A stretch of 64,000 bases of DNA from G963668345 sp965206025 (GCA_965206025.1 CBDBIU010000004.1:1984001-2048000), one strand, 5' to 3'; positions 26,614 to 36,059 are shown, counted from the stretch's first letter. Notes: generated by a model from the letters alone, not told the origin. Translations and numbers: made by a program.

Positions 26614-28530
26614 TCAGTCACCGGAGATCCTCGAGCGTACTTCATCCAAGGTCGCGGCCACTTCGGGATTCTTGCCGCCGTTGAGTTCGGCGGCGGCCTC
26701 GGCCTCGGGGAGGGCTTTGTCCGTGAGTCCCGCGGCAAGGTAGATTTGCGCCAGCTTCCAATGCGGCTTGTACCAGTTAGGAGCGATCCGAATTGCCGCC
26801 CGCAGACTGTTTTCGGTCTCGCGGAAGTCATTACGAATAGCGTGAAAGGAGGCCAGATTGTAGAAGGCATTGTGGCGATCTTCCGCCCCTTCCGTCGCCC
26901 TCCGGGCTGCGTCTAGCCCCGCCTGCCAAGCTTCCGCGCGGGTCTCGCCGCCCCAGCGCCGCTCCAACAACGCAAGGGTTCCGCGAGCGAACCACAGGTC
27001 CGCGCTCATCCCTAGCGGTTTGATCTCGAGGAACTCGCCGTACAGCCGGATCGTCTCTTCCACCTTTCCCGCCAGGAACGCGCGATTCAATTTGGCAAGT
27101 TTACGGTCGGCCGTTCCCAACTGCCAGGCGAAAAGAACGAACGCAAACCCTACCGGAACAGTCACCAACCAGCCCCAGATTGGCGTAGCTTTCGTTTTTG
27201 ACCGTCTGATCCTCGGATTCATCAGGGCCACAAGCAGTGCGCCGCCGGAGTAGAAATAGAGTGCCGTCGGCACCGTAAAAGCCAGGAACTGATTCGCCCA
27301 GATGCCGGCTACCAAGGAGCCGGCGAGGTAGCCGCTGACAATGAAGTCCTTTCGCTTGGCTCGCCAAGCAGCGAACACTCCGACCGCCGCGAGCGACGCA
27401 AGAACCGCTAGACCCCACACCCCTTGCCCCGTAAGCGCATCCAAGAATATGTTGTGGGGAGACTCGTGATAGCGATCGGGGAAAGCCTGCGCCAGTCCGA
27501 TCGACTGATAGCGAGGGTACTCGGACGAAAAAGTCTCCAGGCCGGCTCCCGTAACCGAATGGTCAGCCCCCATGCGGAGAGAATCGCTCCATAGCCAAAG
27601 ACGAGCCCCTCCCCTCACGTCATCGAGATACCAGTCAGTTCGGCTGCGCAGCTTCTGTCCCAGGGGCGAGAAGTAGAAAACCACCCCGGTCGCGGCCACC
27701 ACCGCCGCGGCCACCACCGGCCGCCGGCTCAGCCGCGGCCGATACCAGAACCACAGCAGGGCGGCCCCCACCACCAAACCCAGGATCGCCGCGCGGGTCC
27801 CGCTCAGGATCACGGCAGCCGAACTCAACCCGGCGACGGCCAGCCCGAACTTTCGCCACCCTCGGAGCGGGTCCGTTTTCCCCACGCACAAGGCGATGAA
27901 GACGACATGCAACAGATAGGTCGCGAAGTATCCGGCGTGCCCCAACGTACTCGGAGGGCGAACGATCGCCCAGTCAGCTTCTCCGACGTGATAGGCCTCG
28001 GCGGGCACGAACCACTCCAGCCCAAAGTACTGCAAAGCGCCGTAGGCAGCCGCTACCGCTCCCCCAGCCGTGATCACCCGCAGCAGGTGCGTGATTCGGT
28101 TCGCCCCCGAGGTCAACCAGCCGGCCAGCGCGAGAGTAAAGAGCAGCAGCGATCCGTGCGTTACCAGCCCCAGACGCCTCCAGTTCGAACCGGCAAATGA
28201 AAGTTCCGGCTGCGCGGAGAACACCGTCGAGACTATCAGCGACAGCATTTGCGCGGCCAGTAGCGCGACAAACCAGCGCCCGCGCTTGTCCTGAAGCAAT
28301 CTAGCTAGGCCGGGGCTCCAGGCACTCCCAAGCGGCAGTACAACAGCCGTCCCCAGCAACAGAATGACGACTTTCGGCGTGATGTCGAAATAGAACGAGA
28401 ACCCGGGTAGGATGACCAGCGGGACACCCACGATGACGCCGCAAATCACCGCCCCGAGCCAAACCGCTAACCGCCGGTCCCAGGGTGAACGGATATCCTC
28501 TGTAGGCGTTGTCATGGTTTCGCGCGGCAC
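26614..28530 (-). CDS. O-antigen ligase/polymerase family membrane protein with C-terminal TPR repeats
   Basis: A 638-aa protein. The first ~440 residues hold about a dozen membrane segments with the Wzy_C (O-antigen ligase) region: SGTRAAILGLVVGAALLWFW, RLWLWSDSLRMGADHSVTGA, GLETFSSEYPRY, HESPHNIFLDALTGQGVWG. The last ~190 residues are soluble TPR-like helices (AFYNLASFHAIRNDFRETEN, PHWKLAQIYLAAGLTDKALP). Such fusions are common in Gram-negative surface glycan loci and may ligate or polymerise glycans. The GTG at 28530 follows GGGAG by nine bases; an ATG at 28515 is the alternative. It is divergent from the sugar transferase at 28841. Confidence 0.88.
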   Translation of the reverse strand: MPRETMTTPTEDIRSPWDRRLAVWLGAVICGVIVGVPLVILPGFSFYFDITPKVVILLLGTAVVLPLGSAWSPGLARLLQDKRGRWFVALLAAQMLSLIVSTVFSAQPELSFAGSNWRRLGLVTHGSLLLFTLALAGWLTSGANRITHLLRVITAGGAVAAAYGALQYFGLEWFVPAEAYHVGEADWAIVRPPSTLGHAGYFATYLLHVVFIALCVGKTDPLRGWRKFGLAVAGLSSAAVILSGTRAAILGLVVGAALLWFWYRPRLSRRPVVAAAVVAATGVVFYFSPLGQKLRSRTDWYLDDVRGGARLWLWSDSLRMGADHSVTGAGLETFSSEYPRYQSIGLAQAFPDRYHESPHNIFLDALTGQGVWGLAVLASLAAVGVFAAWRAKRKDFIVSGYLAGSLVAGIWANQFLAFTVPTALYFYSGGALLVALMNPRIRRSKTKATPIWGWLVTVPVGFAFVLFAWQLGTADRKLAKLNRAFLAGKVEETIRLYGEFLEIKPLGMSADLWFARGTLALLERRWGGETRAEAWQAGLDAARRATEGAEDRHNAFYNLASFHAIRNDFRETENSLRAAIRIAPNWYKPHWKLAQIYLAAGLTDKALPEAEAAAELNGGKNPEVAATLDEVRSRISGD

Positions 28531-28561
28531 GGCGACTGGCTCCCCATCCTCGTGCGACCCC

Positions 28562-28640
28562 TAACTCGCTTTTCCGATCGCACAGTGAGGCGAAGCACGC
28601 GATAAGCCCGTCATAACTTCTCTGCGCTTACTCAGCTTCC
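28562..28640. repeat. Dispersed inverted-repeat element, left-half fragment
   Basis: TAACTCGCTTTTCCGATCGC, then GAGGCGAAGCACGCGATAAGCCCGTCATAAC, resembles the first half of the dispersed repeat, with no right end. It lies in the 310-bp spacer between divergent polysaccharide genes. The rest of that spacer shows no gene. Confidence 0.45.
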
Positions 28641-28840
28641 CGCCAGCGGCGGTACGAGCGGCGCGGTTCGACCCCGTTCTCGGCTGCGTCCGCCAACATC
28701 TCCGCGGCTGGGCCCGGCCAAACAACCCCTTTTTCGAACCTACGTCGACTCCGTCACAGACGCGAGTTGACAGCGCTTCGCCAACGGCTTTATTGTGTCT
28801 ACACAGGCTATCATTTCCGCTCGCTTCCGCTGGAAAAGCC

Positions 28841-30085
28841 GTGGGGTCTAACGAGAAAACCGCTGTCCGCATCGTGAAGTGCGCCCTGCTGTTGTCGTTG
28901 GCCGCTTCTTTTCTGCTGGCTGTATACCTGCGCTTTTATTCCGGCATCGTCACGATCGTCGACCTGCCGGTCTGGCCGGCCTATCTTTTCTATCTGGCGG
29001 CAAGTGTTTTGGTCTGGTCAGTTCTTGAGACACGTTTTCGATTGGCTTCGAGTCTGTTCGACGAGCCTCGCCTCGCCAGATGGTTCGGCCTCGTCCTGCA
29101 ACTGGGTCTCCTCACCCTGGCCATCGTTTCCCTGGGAGCCTTTTTTTGGCGCGACTACTCGTTTTCCCGATACACGATCGGGAGCTTCTGGTCGCTGCAC
29201 TTCCTGTTTGCTTGGGGGATTGGAGCCGTTGCCCGAGCGCAGTGGTTCGGGCGCTGGGGCGCCGACGAAATCCAAGTGTGGCTTGCCGGAGATCAGCTAT
29301 CCGACCAGCGGCTAGGCGCATACTTCCAGGGATCGCTGCTTGAGCCGGCGGTGAGGCGATTCGAGTTCTTTCCTGAACTCCTTGAAGCGTTAGGCCGGTC
29401 GGCGGCAGCAAACTCTGCTCGACACCTCAGCGTTGCTCTCGGCCTGGACCAACTGAAGCACTTCCCAGAAATCGTACGCCTGCTCGAAGCCCGGTTCGAG
29501 CGAAGCAGCGTTCTTGTGCCGACCGAGCAAACAGAGCACGGGAACCCCCAAGATTCGCTATTTGAGATTCCTACCGATCGACGCTCCGCGGAAACGTTCG
29601 ACTATCTGGTATCGAAACGCCTCGTGGACTTGGGGCTGGCAACAATAGCCATTGTGTTACTCGCCCCCGTCATGTTGCTGCTAAGCCTGTTGATTTGGCT
29701 CCATCTCGGCAGGCCGATCGTACTCTCTCAAGAAAGAGTGGGGCAGGGCGGCAGACGTTTCCGCTGCTACAAATTTCGCACCCTGGCTCGCGAGGCCCTC
29801 GAGCGCAGCGATTACGAATGGTCGGTTGCCGCTCCCACCCGGCCGGCAGCGTTTCTACGGGCCACGGGTCTTGACGAGCTGCCGCAGCTGCTCAACGTTT
29901 TCCGCGGGGATATGAGTCTGGTCGGCCCCCGCCCCGAGCGTCCGCATTTTGTCGAGCGCTTTCAGGGGGAATTGCCGTTCTACTCGACCCGCCACCGCTT
30001 GCAAGTAGGCATTACGGGCTGGGCGCAAGTCAATGATTTGCGCGGCGACACGTCCATCTCGAAGCGAGTGGAGTATGATCTTTAG
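28841..30085 (+). CDS. Polyprenyl glycosylphosphotransferase (bacterial sugar transferase), 3' end truncated by a MITE
   Basis: The first ~240 residues carry four to five membrane segments and a soluble part. The C-terminal catalytic domain has KRLVDLGLATIAIVLLAPVM, QERVGQGGRRFRCYKFRTL, ATGLDELPQLLNVFRGDMSL and VGPRPERPHFVERFQ, the signature of WbaP/WcaJ-type enzymes that transfer a sugar phosphate to undecaprenyl phosphate and so start a repeat unit. The frame ends ...SKRVEYDL and then TAG, whose G is the first base of the element at 30085. Family members continue with a further short segment after this point, so the gene is cut short. Whether it is still active is unknown. GTG 28841 was preferred to TTG 28793. 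Confidence 0.88.
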   Translation: MGSNEKTAVRIVKCALLLSLAASFLLAVYLRFYSGIVTIVDLPVWPAYLFYLAASVLVWSVLETRFRLASSLFDEPRLARWFGLVLQLGLLTLAIVSLGAFFWRDYSFSRYTIGSFWSLHFLFAWGIGAVARAQWFGRWGADEIQVWLAGDQLSDQRLGAYFQGSLLEPAVRRFEFFPELLEALGRSAAANSARHLSVALGLDQLKHFPEIVRLLEARFERSSVLVPTEQTEHGNPQDSLFEIPTDRRSAETFDYLVSKRLVDLGLATIAIVLLAPVMLLLSLLIWLHLGRPIVLSQERVGQGGRRFRCYKFRTLAREALERSDYEWSVAAPTRPAAFLRATGLDELPQLLNVFRGDMSLVGPRPERPHFVERFQGELPFYSTRHRLQVGITGWAQVNDLRGDTSISKRVEYDL

Positions 30086-30540
30086 GCTCTTCTGGGATTT
30101 TAGTGGCTGGCGGCGGTGAGTGACGGATCCCTCGCCACTGTGAGGCCGACCTCCCGGAGCCTGCTTCGGTGCCATTCAAGGGCTTCGTGACAACTCTACG
30201 GCCCCCAAGGCCGGGCGGCGACTGCGTTGGCCAAAAAGAATTACTGATAAACAAAGGGTTACGAGTAGAGCAAGGCTGCTGGCAGGTAGTCGTACAGTCT
30301 CCCGAAGGCTGTGAAATGCGGATCCACAACTGTCATCCAGTGGCCACACTCAAAGAGATAACTCCCTGTTTATCAGTGTCTTATTCCCTTTACGAGTTGC
30401 CCACGACCGGACTGGCGTGTAGGGTATTTGGGGATTTCTTGGCCGCCTTTTGGGCTCCGATGTGACTGCGGGCGACGTCGGGTCGGCAGGATGGAGGAGC
30501 CGGCTACCCGTTGGCCACCCACTAAAAACCCGGAAGAGCC
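30085..30540 (+). mobile_element. ISL3-related MITE, copy 2 (456 bp, no target duplication)
   Basis: Sequence and ends are essentially identical to copy 1. The 8 bases to the left (GATCTTTA) and to the right (GAAATTCT) differ, unlike all five other copies. This implies that the two flanks were once next to different copies. It supplies the stop codon of the truncated sugar transferase. Confidence 0.93.
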
Positions 30541-30593
30541 GAAATTCTTGGGTTTGACTCTCGGCCTCTCCTTCGAACCGCCCCTTCGTGCCA

Positions 30594-31910
30594 ATGAACC
30601 CCGCCGGCGACTCCGCTCCGCCTGAAATCTCGGAAGGCCGGGTGCTCAAAGGCGGCCTGGTCATTGCCGTCGGCCTTGTCTCCGCTCAAATCGCCGGGTT
30701 CATTCGGCAGGTAGCCATCGGCTACTTGTTGGGGACGGGTCGCCAGGCGGACGCCCTCTCCGCCGCCATGGCTCCCATCGAACTCTGGTGGTCGGTCATG
30801 GGGCTGGTGGTGATCTACGGTTTCGTCCCCAGGCTCTCGAACCCGGACCCCGAACAGCGCTATGCGTTCAAGGACATCCTTTGGCCCATGTTGCGGCTGG
30901 CGCTGGCGTCTACCGTCTGTTTTGCTGCTTTCGCGGACGCGGTGATCCATGCTTTCGCTCCGGGACTCGATGCGGAAACCGCATCGCAGGGAGCAAGACT
31001 GCTTCGGCTGATGAGCTTGGCGCCACTGGCCATCGGCCCTGGGTTCGTTTATTCAGCGCTGCTTATTAGTCACCGCCGGTTCGCCATACCCTCTTTCCAC
31101 CACGCCACCGTGAATCTAGCGACCGTCGCCGCGGCTTTGCTGTTCTACCGCCGATTCGGCGTCTTTAGCTTCGCCCTGGGCTACGTCGGCGGAGCGTGGA
31201 TTCAGTTTGTCGTCGCCCACGTCTATTCCAGACGGTTGCCGGAAGACAGAGGCGTCACGGAAAGGCGGCCCCGTCTGCGTGACCTGCTCGCGCGGCCCGC
31301 GCCCATCCTTGCGCATGCCCTCGCGATGGAGTTCAACACGGCCGTAACGCGCGCCTACGCATCCACTTTCGGCGCCGGGATGACGGCGGCCTTCGACTAC
31401 GGATTTAAGCTGTTTCGCGTGCCCATGGCGCTGCTCGTCGTACCTCTTTCGCAGTCGCTGCTGCCCGAGGTCTCTTCCCAGGAACGAACTCGCTCGCGGC
31501 AACAGGTGGTGCTGCGCGCGATAACGCGCGCCGCTTGGCTGGCGGGTCTCTCCTTGGTTGCCGCAATGGCCGGGATGATCGTTTGGCGCCATCAACTCGT
31601 CGCGATCCTCTTCCAGCGAGGGGCGTTTACCCGAACCTCGACCGACGCCGTCTCGACTGTCTTGTTGAGTTACTTGCCGGTGATTGTCGGGCGCGGCCTG
31701 TGTGACTTTCTTTCCCGAACTCTTTTCGGCATGGGACGGTTCCGGGCCGCGGTAACCGCCACGGTGACGGCGTTGGCATTGAACCTTGTTATATGCTCGG
31801 CGTTGCCGTCGGAGGATCCCTTGCTGATTGGACTGGGAGCGATCGTCGGCTTCACGGTGGGAGCCGTGTGGCTTGTGTGGCGCGTGATTCGTATGCGACG
31901 CGATGTTTGA
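30594..31910 (+). CDS. MurJ-like lipid-linked oligosaccharide flippase (MVF family)
   Basis: A 438-aa polytopic protein of the MurJ/MviN type. Features are the N-terminal segment QIAGFIRQVAIGYLLGTGRQ-ADAL (MurJ proteins have a similar R-x-x-x-A/LGxxxxADA opening), PLSQSLLPEVS and LVAILFQRGAFTRTSTDAVS near the middle, and LSRTLFGMGRFRAAVTATV toward the end. MurJ flips lipid II, but paralogues inside polysaccharide clusters probably flip glycan repeat units. The gene overlaps the next O-antigen ligase gene by 8 bases (ATGTTTGA). GTG 30588 is an alternative start. Upstream, only 53 bp separate it from MITE copy 2, so its native promoter or upstream partner may have been lost. Confidence 0.87.
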   Translation: MNPAGDSAPPEISEGRVLKGGLVIAVGLVSAQIAGFIRQVAIGYLLGTGRQADALSAAMAPIELWWSVMGLVVIYGFVPRLSNPDPEQRYAFKDILWPMLRLALASTVCFAAFADAVIHAFAPGLDAETASQGARLLRLMSLAPLAIGPGFVYSALLISHRRFAIPSFHHATVNLATVAAALLFYRRFGVFSFALGYVGGAWIQFVVAHVYSRRLPEDRGVTERRPRLRDLLARPAPILAHALAMEFNTAVTRAYASTFGAGMTAAFDYGFKLFRVPMALLVVPLSQSLLPEVSSQERTRSRQQVVLRAITRAAWLAGLSLVAAMAGMIVWRHQLVAILFQRGAFTRTSTDAVSTVLLSYLPVIVGRGLCDFLSRTLFGMGRFRAAVTATVTALALNLVICSALPSEDPLLIGLGAIVGFTVGAVWLVWRVIRMRRDV

Positions 31911-33821
31911 TCTCAGCCTACGTCGGGACCTTAGCTTGCCGGGTTGGCTTCTCATCGGGGCCTCGTTGGGCGGCTACGCGGCGCTGATCTCGATGGCGGC
32001 GAACTGGAAGGCGGCGGCTCTCATGCTGGCGCCGCTGGCTCTTGTGGCCGCCGCTTGGTGGAGTCTCGGGGAATCCCATCGTTGGTTCGTCGGTTTCGCC
32101 GTCGCCACACTGCTGCTTCCGCCGTTGCCGATCGCGTTGGGCGCTACGGGTCCCCATCCGGCCATTCTATTTGCGGCCTTTGGTCTGTGGGCCGCCTTGG
32201 CCCGGCTGCCTGAGTGGAATCCGCGGAACGACGGCCTGACGATTATTTCAGCCATACTGCTGTTCGTACTGACGGCCTCTGTGGCCTTGGCGGCGTTTCA
32301 CTCGGGCTGGGGAGTCGCGGCGGGCAGCTTCGCCCGAGTTGCACTGTTCGCTATCGGGATTTTCGCGCTCTTCTACTTTGCCTACGGGCCGGGCTTGGCG
32401 CGTGTATCCGATGCCACCCGCTTCGTTCGCCTGCTCTATGGTCTCGGTGTAGCGTCGGCGCTGTTTGCTTGCGTGGACTTTTACTTTCAGTGGCTCTTCC
32501 GGGTTTTTAGTGGGTGGCCAACGGGTAGCCGGCTCCTCCATCCTGCCGACCCGACGTCGCCCGCAGTCACATCGGAGCCCAAAAGGCGGCCAAGAAATCC
32601 CCAAATACCCTACACGCCAGTCCGGTCGTGGGCAACTCGTAAAGGGAATAAGACACTGATAAACAGGGAGTTATCTCTTTGAGTGTGGCCACTGGATGAC
32701 AGTTGTGGATCTGCATTTCACAGCCTTCGGGAGACTGTACGACTACCTGCCAGCAGCCTTGCTCTACTCGTAACCCTTTGTTTATCAGTAATTCTTTTTG
32801 GCCAACGCAGTCGCCGCCCGGCCTTGGGGGCCGTAGAGTTGTCACGAAGCCCTTGAATGGCACCGAAGCAGGCTCCGGGAGGTCGGCCTCACAGTGGCGA
32901 GGGATCCGTCACTCACCGCCGCCAGCCACTAAAATCCCAGAAGAGCCCTTTCAGTGGCCTCCCCCGGCCGGTTTTGGGGAACAGTATGTCTGGCTGTCGA
33001 ACGGTGTTTTCCGCCGGGCCCAAGGAGTCTTTTACGACGCCGGAATGCTCGGGAACCTGTCCGCCTTTTTCCTAATCATGATGGCCGCCGCCTGGGTCAA
33101 TCCGGACATCGGCCGCCGGCTGCTGTCACGAAAGACTCTCCTGGCCGGAGGCGCGGTCCTTTCAGCGGCCCTGCTCTTCAGCTTCTCCCGCTCGTCGCTA
33201 CTCTGCCTCGTTGTCGGCCTAGCCGTCCTGCTCTATCTCCACCGAAGGGAGATCCGGCTCGGTCGCTGGCTCGGCCTCGGCTTCACGGGGATGACGGGCG
33301 GCCTGCTGGCAACTTATTGGCTGCTGCCCGCATTCGTCGAGTCATACGTCGCAAGGCTCGCTGCGACCGTCGGCGGCCTGTTCTCTTCCCCCGAAACCTT
33401 GTTGAGCGGACGCCTGGAGAGCTGGCACGCGCTGGTTGCTTTCCTCGCCGCCGACCCGGGTAACCTGCTCACCGGGATCGGCTATAAAACCCTGCCCTAC
33501 TCCGACTCGGCCGGACAAGCGCTGATCGCCGACAACATGTACCTCAGCATGCTGGTCGAAACGGGCATGTTCGGACTTCTGCTTCTGCTCCTGCTTCACG
33601 CCGCAGTGCTCAACGCCGCCTATCGCGCTGTTCGCAGCGCCGACGCTTGGACCTCGTTTCTCGGCACCTGGATCTTTTGCTTCTGGGTGGGAGAGATGTT
33701 CCAGATGCTTTCCGTGGACGCGCTGACCTACTGGCGGGTCTTGCCGATCTACTTCGCCGTTCTGGGGATCGCCGTGCGCGGAACAAAGCCGGACATCTCC
33801 CGGGGCGCAGCCTCGCCATGA
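31903..33821 (+). pseudogene. O-antigen ligase family protein gene, interrupted by a MITE
   Basis: Two open segments, 31903-32491 and 32956-33821, are parts of one gene. Deleting the 456-bp element plus one copy of the duplication CTTTCAGT joins them into a single frame of 484 codons. The join reads CVDFYFQW-PPPAGFGEQYVWL and then FRRAQGVFYDAGMLGNLSAF, a typical O-antigen ligase family passage. Further on are SFSRSSLLCLVVGLAVLLYL, LSGRLESWHALVAFLA and DNMYLSMLVETGMFG. About eleven membrane helices are predicted. The gene starts inside the end of the flippase gene, and its stop overlaps the following glycosyltransferase (ATGA). Currently the first half would end in the element after adding 63 foreign residues, so the protein is presumably inactive. 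Confidence 0.9.
32492..32947 (-). mobile_element. ISL3-related MITE, copy 3 (456 bp, inverted relative to the others)
   Basis: The same element in the opposite orientation, starting GGCTCTTCCGGGTTTTTAGT on the plus strand. It has the perfect 8-bp duplication CTTTCAGT at 32484-32491 and 32948-32955, and interrupts the O-antigen ligase gene. With copies 5 and 6 it shares an A (GCAGATCC, read on the element's own strand) where copies 1, 2 and 4 have G. Confidence 0.96.
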
Positions 33822-34936
33822 ACATCCTCTTCCTGGACCAGTTCAGCGACCTAGGGGGCGCTCAGCAATGTCTCCTCGATCTGATTCCCGCCGTTCAGAA
33901 CGCCGGCTGGCAAGCTCACGTCGCGGCACCGGGCGACGGCCCTCTCTTCGGCCGTCTCCGCGACATGGGCGTGCCTACTTACTCAATACCCTGCGGTCCG
34001 TACTCTTCGGGGCGAAAAACCGGCGCCGATACCGTTCGTTTCGCCTGCCAGGCGCCTTGGCTCGTGGCAGCCGTTCGAAAACTAGCCCGCCGTGTCGAGC
34101 CTGATTTGCTTTACGTCAATGGGCCGCGCGTCCTGCCGGCCGCGGCTTGGTGCGCGAGCCGGCGTCTGCCCTTGCTTTTCCACTGCCACAACCGGCTGGA
34201 GCAGCGCTCGGCGCGGCGCTTGGCGGGTTTGTCGATCCGACTGGCCCGTGCCCAGGTCGCTGCTTGCTGCCGTTTCGCGGTTGAGCCTCTCACCCGTTAC
34301 GCTCGCGGCGGCAATATTCATCTGGTTTATAACGGCGTGCCGCCGGCACCGGACCCGATTGTGGGCGGCAACCGCAAAACATTCACTCGCATCGGCTTGA
34401 TTGGAAGAATAAGTCCCGAAAAAGGTCAACGGGAGTTTCTGCGGGCTGCCCGCATACTGGCTGATGTGCTCCCCGATCCCCGGTTCGTCATCTGCGGCGA
34501 TGTGCTCTTTTCCGATCCGGAGGCTATCCGTTACCGGCGGTCTTTGGACCGTCTGGCGGCGGGAATTCCCGTGGAGTTCATCGGCTGGCACGACGATGTC
34601 TACGAAGTCATGGGGCAGTTGGACCTGCTTGTCGTGCCTTCCATCCGGGAACCGGGAGCGCCGAGAGTCGTGCTGGAGGCCTTTGCCCGCGGCCTGCCTG
34701 TCGTTGCCTTCCCCAGTGGAGGAATCCCTGAAATCGTCACCGACGGCCAAACCGGCTTCCTCGTTGACCCGAAAACACCCGAAGCCCTGGCGAAACGAAT
34801 CTCTCAGCTTGTTCTAGAAACCCCCCAGCGGCTCAGCGAGGCGGCTGAGGCAGCCCACGCGGCCTGGCGCGACCGCTACACGCTCGAACGGTACCAGCAG
34901 CAATTGCTTGAAATCGTCTTGAAATGCCCGGCGTAA
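33818..34936 (+). CDS. Glycosyltransferase family 4
   Basis: A 372-aa GT4 enzyme opening MNILFLDQFSDLGGAQQCLL, with RIGLIGRISPEKGQREFLRA, RFVICGDVLFSDPEA, FIGWHDDVYEVMGQLDLLVV, and the donor-binding stretch REPGAPRVVLEAFARGLPVV followed by GIPEIVTDGQTGFLV. It is coupled to the interrupted O-antigen ligase gene by an ATGA overlap, so the MITE upstream could reduce its expression (polarity). It belongs to the polysaccharide block with the sugar transferase and flippase. The sugar donor is unknown. Confidence 0.93.
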   Translation: MNILFLDQFSDLGGAQQCLLDLIPAVQNAGWQAHVAAPGDGPLFGRLRDMGVPTYSIPCGPYSSGRKTGADTVRFACQAPWLVAAVRKLARRVEPDLLYVNGPRVLPAAAWCASRRLPLLFHCHNRLEQRSARRLAGLSIRLARAQVAACCRFAVEPLTRYARGGNIHLVYNGVPPAPDPIVGGNRKTFTRIGLIGRISPEKGQREFLRAARILADVLPDPRFVICGDVLFSDPEAIRYRRSLDRLAAGIPVEFIGWHDDVYEVMGQLDLLVVPSIREPGAPRVVLEAFARGLPVVAFPSGGIPEIVTDGQTGFLVDPKTPEALAKRISQLVLETPQRLSEAAEAAHAAWRDRYTLERYQQQLLEIVLKCPA

Positions 34937-35134
34937 AGGGTTCTGATGGGACGACGACGGCGCGGCACCGGGTGCACGTTATTGAGTTGCTGTGAGATCA
35001 AGCCCGTGGAGATGAGGAGGACCCTGACTGGAACGTCGTCCATCCATTCTCTGGAGGCGGGCGACGACACCCGCCCAGCCTCAACGGTGACCCCGCCCCT
35101 CCCCGCCAAGGGACATTCATTCATTTGGCGCGGC

Positions 35135-35163
35135 TTGCCTATTACATTGTAATAGTGTTATGT
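35135..35163 (+). promoter_or_regulatory. Possible sigma-70 promoter of the PilZ gene, now separated by a MITE
   Basis: TTGCCT at 35135-35140 and TTATGT at 35158-35163 are 17 bp apart in an AT-rich stretch that also contains the palindrome ATTACATTGTAAT (35141-35153, minus the ends). Before the insertion at 35190, the transcript leader to the PilZ GTG would have been about 30-40 bases. The match to consensus is only moderate. Confidence 0.35.
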
Positions 35164-35189
35164 TTTAAACAAGTTTTGTTAAAATGTTC

Positions 35190-35674
35190 GGCTCTTCTGG
35201 GATTTTAGTGGCTGGCGGCGGTGAGTGACGGATCCCTCGCCACTGTGAGGCCGACCTCCCGGAGCCTGCTTCGGTGCCATTCAAGGGCTTCGTGACAACT
35301 CTACGGCCCCCAAGGCCGGGCGGCGACTGCGTTGGCCAAAAAGAATTACTGATAAACAAAGGGTTACGAGTAGAGCAAGGCTGCTGGCAGGTAGTCGTAC
35401 AGTGTCTCCCGAAGGCTGTGAAATGCGGATCCACAACTGTCATCCAGTGGCCACACTCAAAGAGATAACTCCCTGTTTATCAGTGTCTTATTCCCTTTAC
35501 GAGTTGCCCACGACCGGACTGGCGTGTAGGGTATTTGGGGGTTTCTTGGCCGCCTTTTGGGCTCCGATGTGACTGGCCGCCTTTTGGGCTCCGATGTGAC
35601 TGCGGGCGACGTCGGGTCGGCAGGATGGAGGAGCCGGCTACCCGTTGGCCACCCACTAAAAACCCGGAAGAGCC
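35190..35674 (+). mobile_element. ISL3-related MITE, copy 4 (485 bp variant)
   Basis: Perfect 8-bp duplication AAATGTTC at 35182-35189 and 35675-35682. It differs from the 456-bp form by a tandem duplication of 27 bp (the GGCCGCCTTTTGGGCTCCGA block near 35548-35602) and a 2-bp GT insertion near 35402. It is inserted 20 bp upstream of the PilZ gene's start. Confidence 0.95.
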
Positions 35675-35694
35675 AAATGTTCTAGGGAGAAAAC

Positions 35695-36057
35695 GTGCGA
35701 ACTTTCCATCCCGAGGAGCGTCGTAGTTCAAATCGCTATGGGCTGACCCTTCCCGTCCAAATCCTGCGGATCAGCGAGGAGGATGTAGTCGCTCAGGGAA
35801 GGACCTGCAATCTGAGCTCGACCGGCGCGTATCTTGAGTTAAGCGGTGGCGCTGTCCTTGAGGGCTCTTCGATCGAGTTCATCGTGACGCTGCAAGACGG
35901 AATCCTGGTCGACAGGAAGATACCTCTGCGGTGTCAAGGGCGGGTGACCAGGGCGGAAAGACTGGGGTCGGAAAGTGGTCGTGTAGGGGTGGCGACGACG
36001 ATCGACCGTTACCAGTTTGTTCGCCAGTCGGTCGTCGCAAGCAAGCCGGCGGCCTGA
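35695..36057 (+). CDS. Single-domain PilZ protein
   Basis: A 120-aa protein that is a bare PilZ domain: R10-S-S-N-R14 (EERRSSNRYGLTLPVQIL) is the RxxxR part, and CNLSSTGAYLEL supplies the NxSxxG part. It should bind cyclic di-GMP. It starts with GTG at 35695, with AGGGAGAAAAC directly upstream as the ribosome site. It lies downstream of the polysaccharide block, so control of glycan synthesis or export is a reasonable inference. MITE copy 4 has been inserted between the ribosome site and the likely promoter. Confidence 0.88.
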   Translation: MRTFHPEERRSSNRYGLTLPVQILRISEEDVVAQGRTCNLSSTGAYLELSGGAVLEGSSIEFIVTLQDGILVDRKIPLRCQGRVTRAERLGSESGRVGVATTIDRYQFVRQSVVASKPAA

Positions 36058-36059
36058 CG

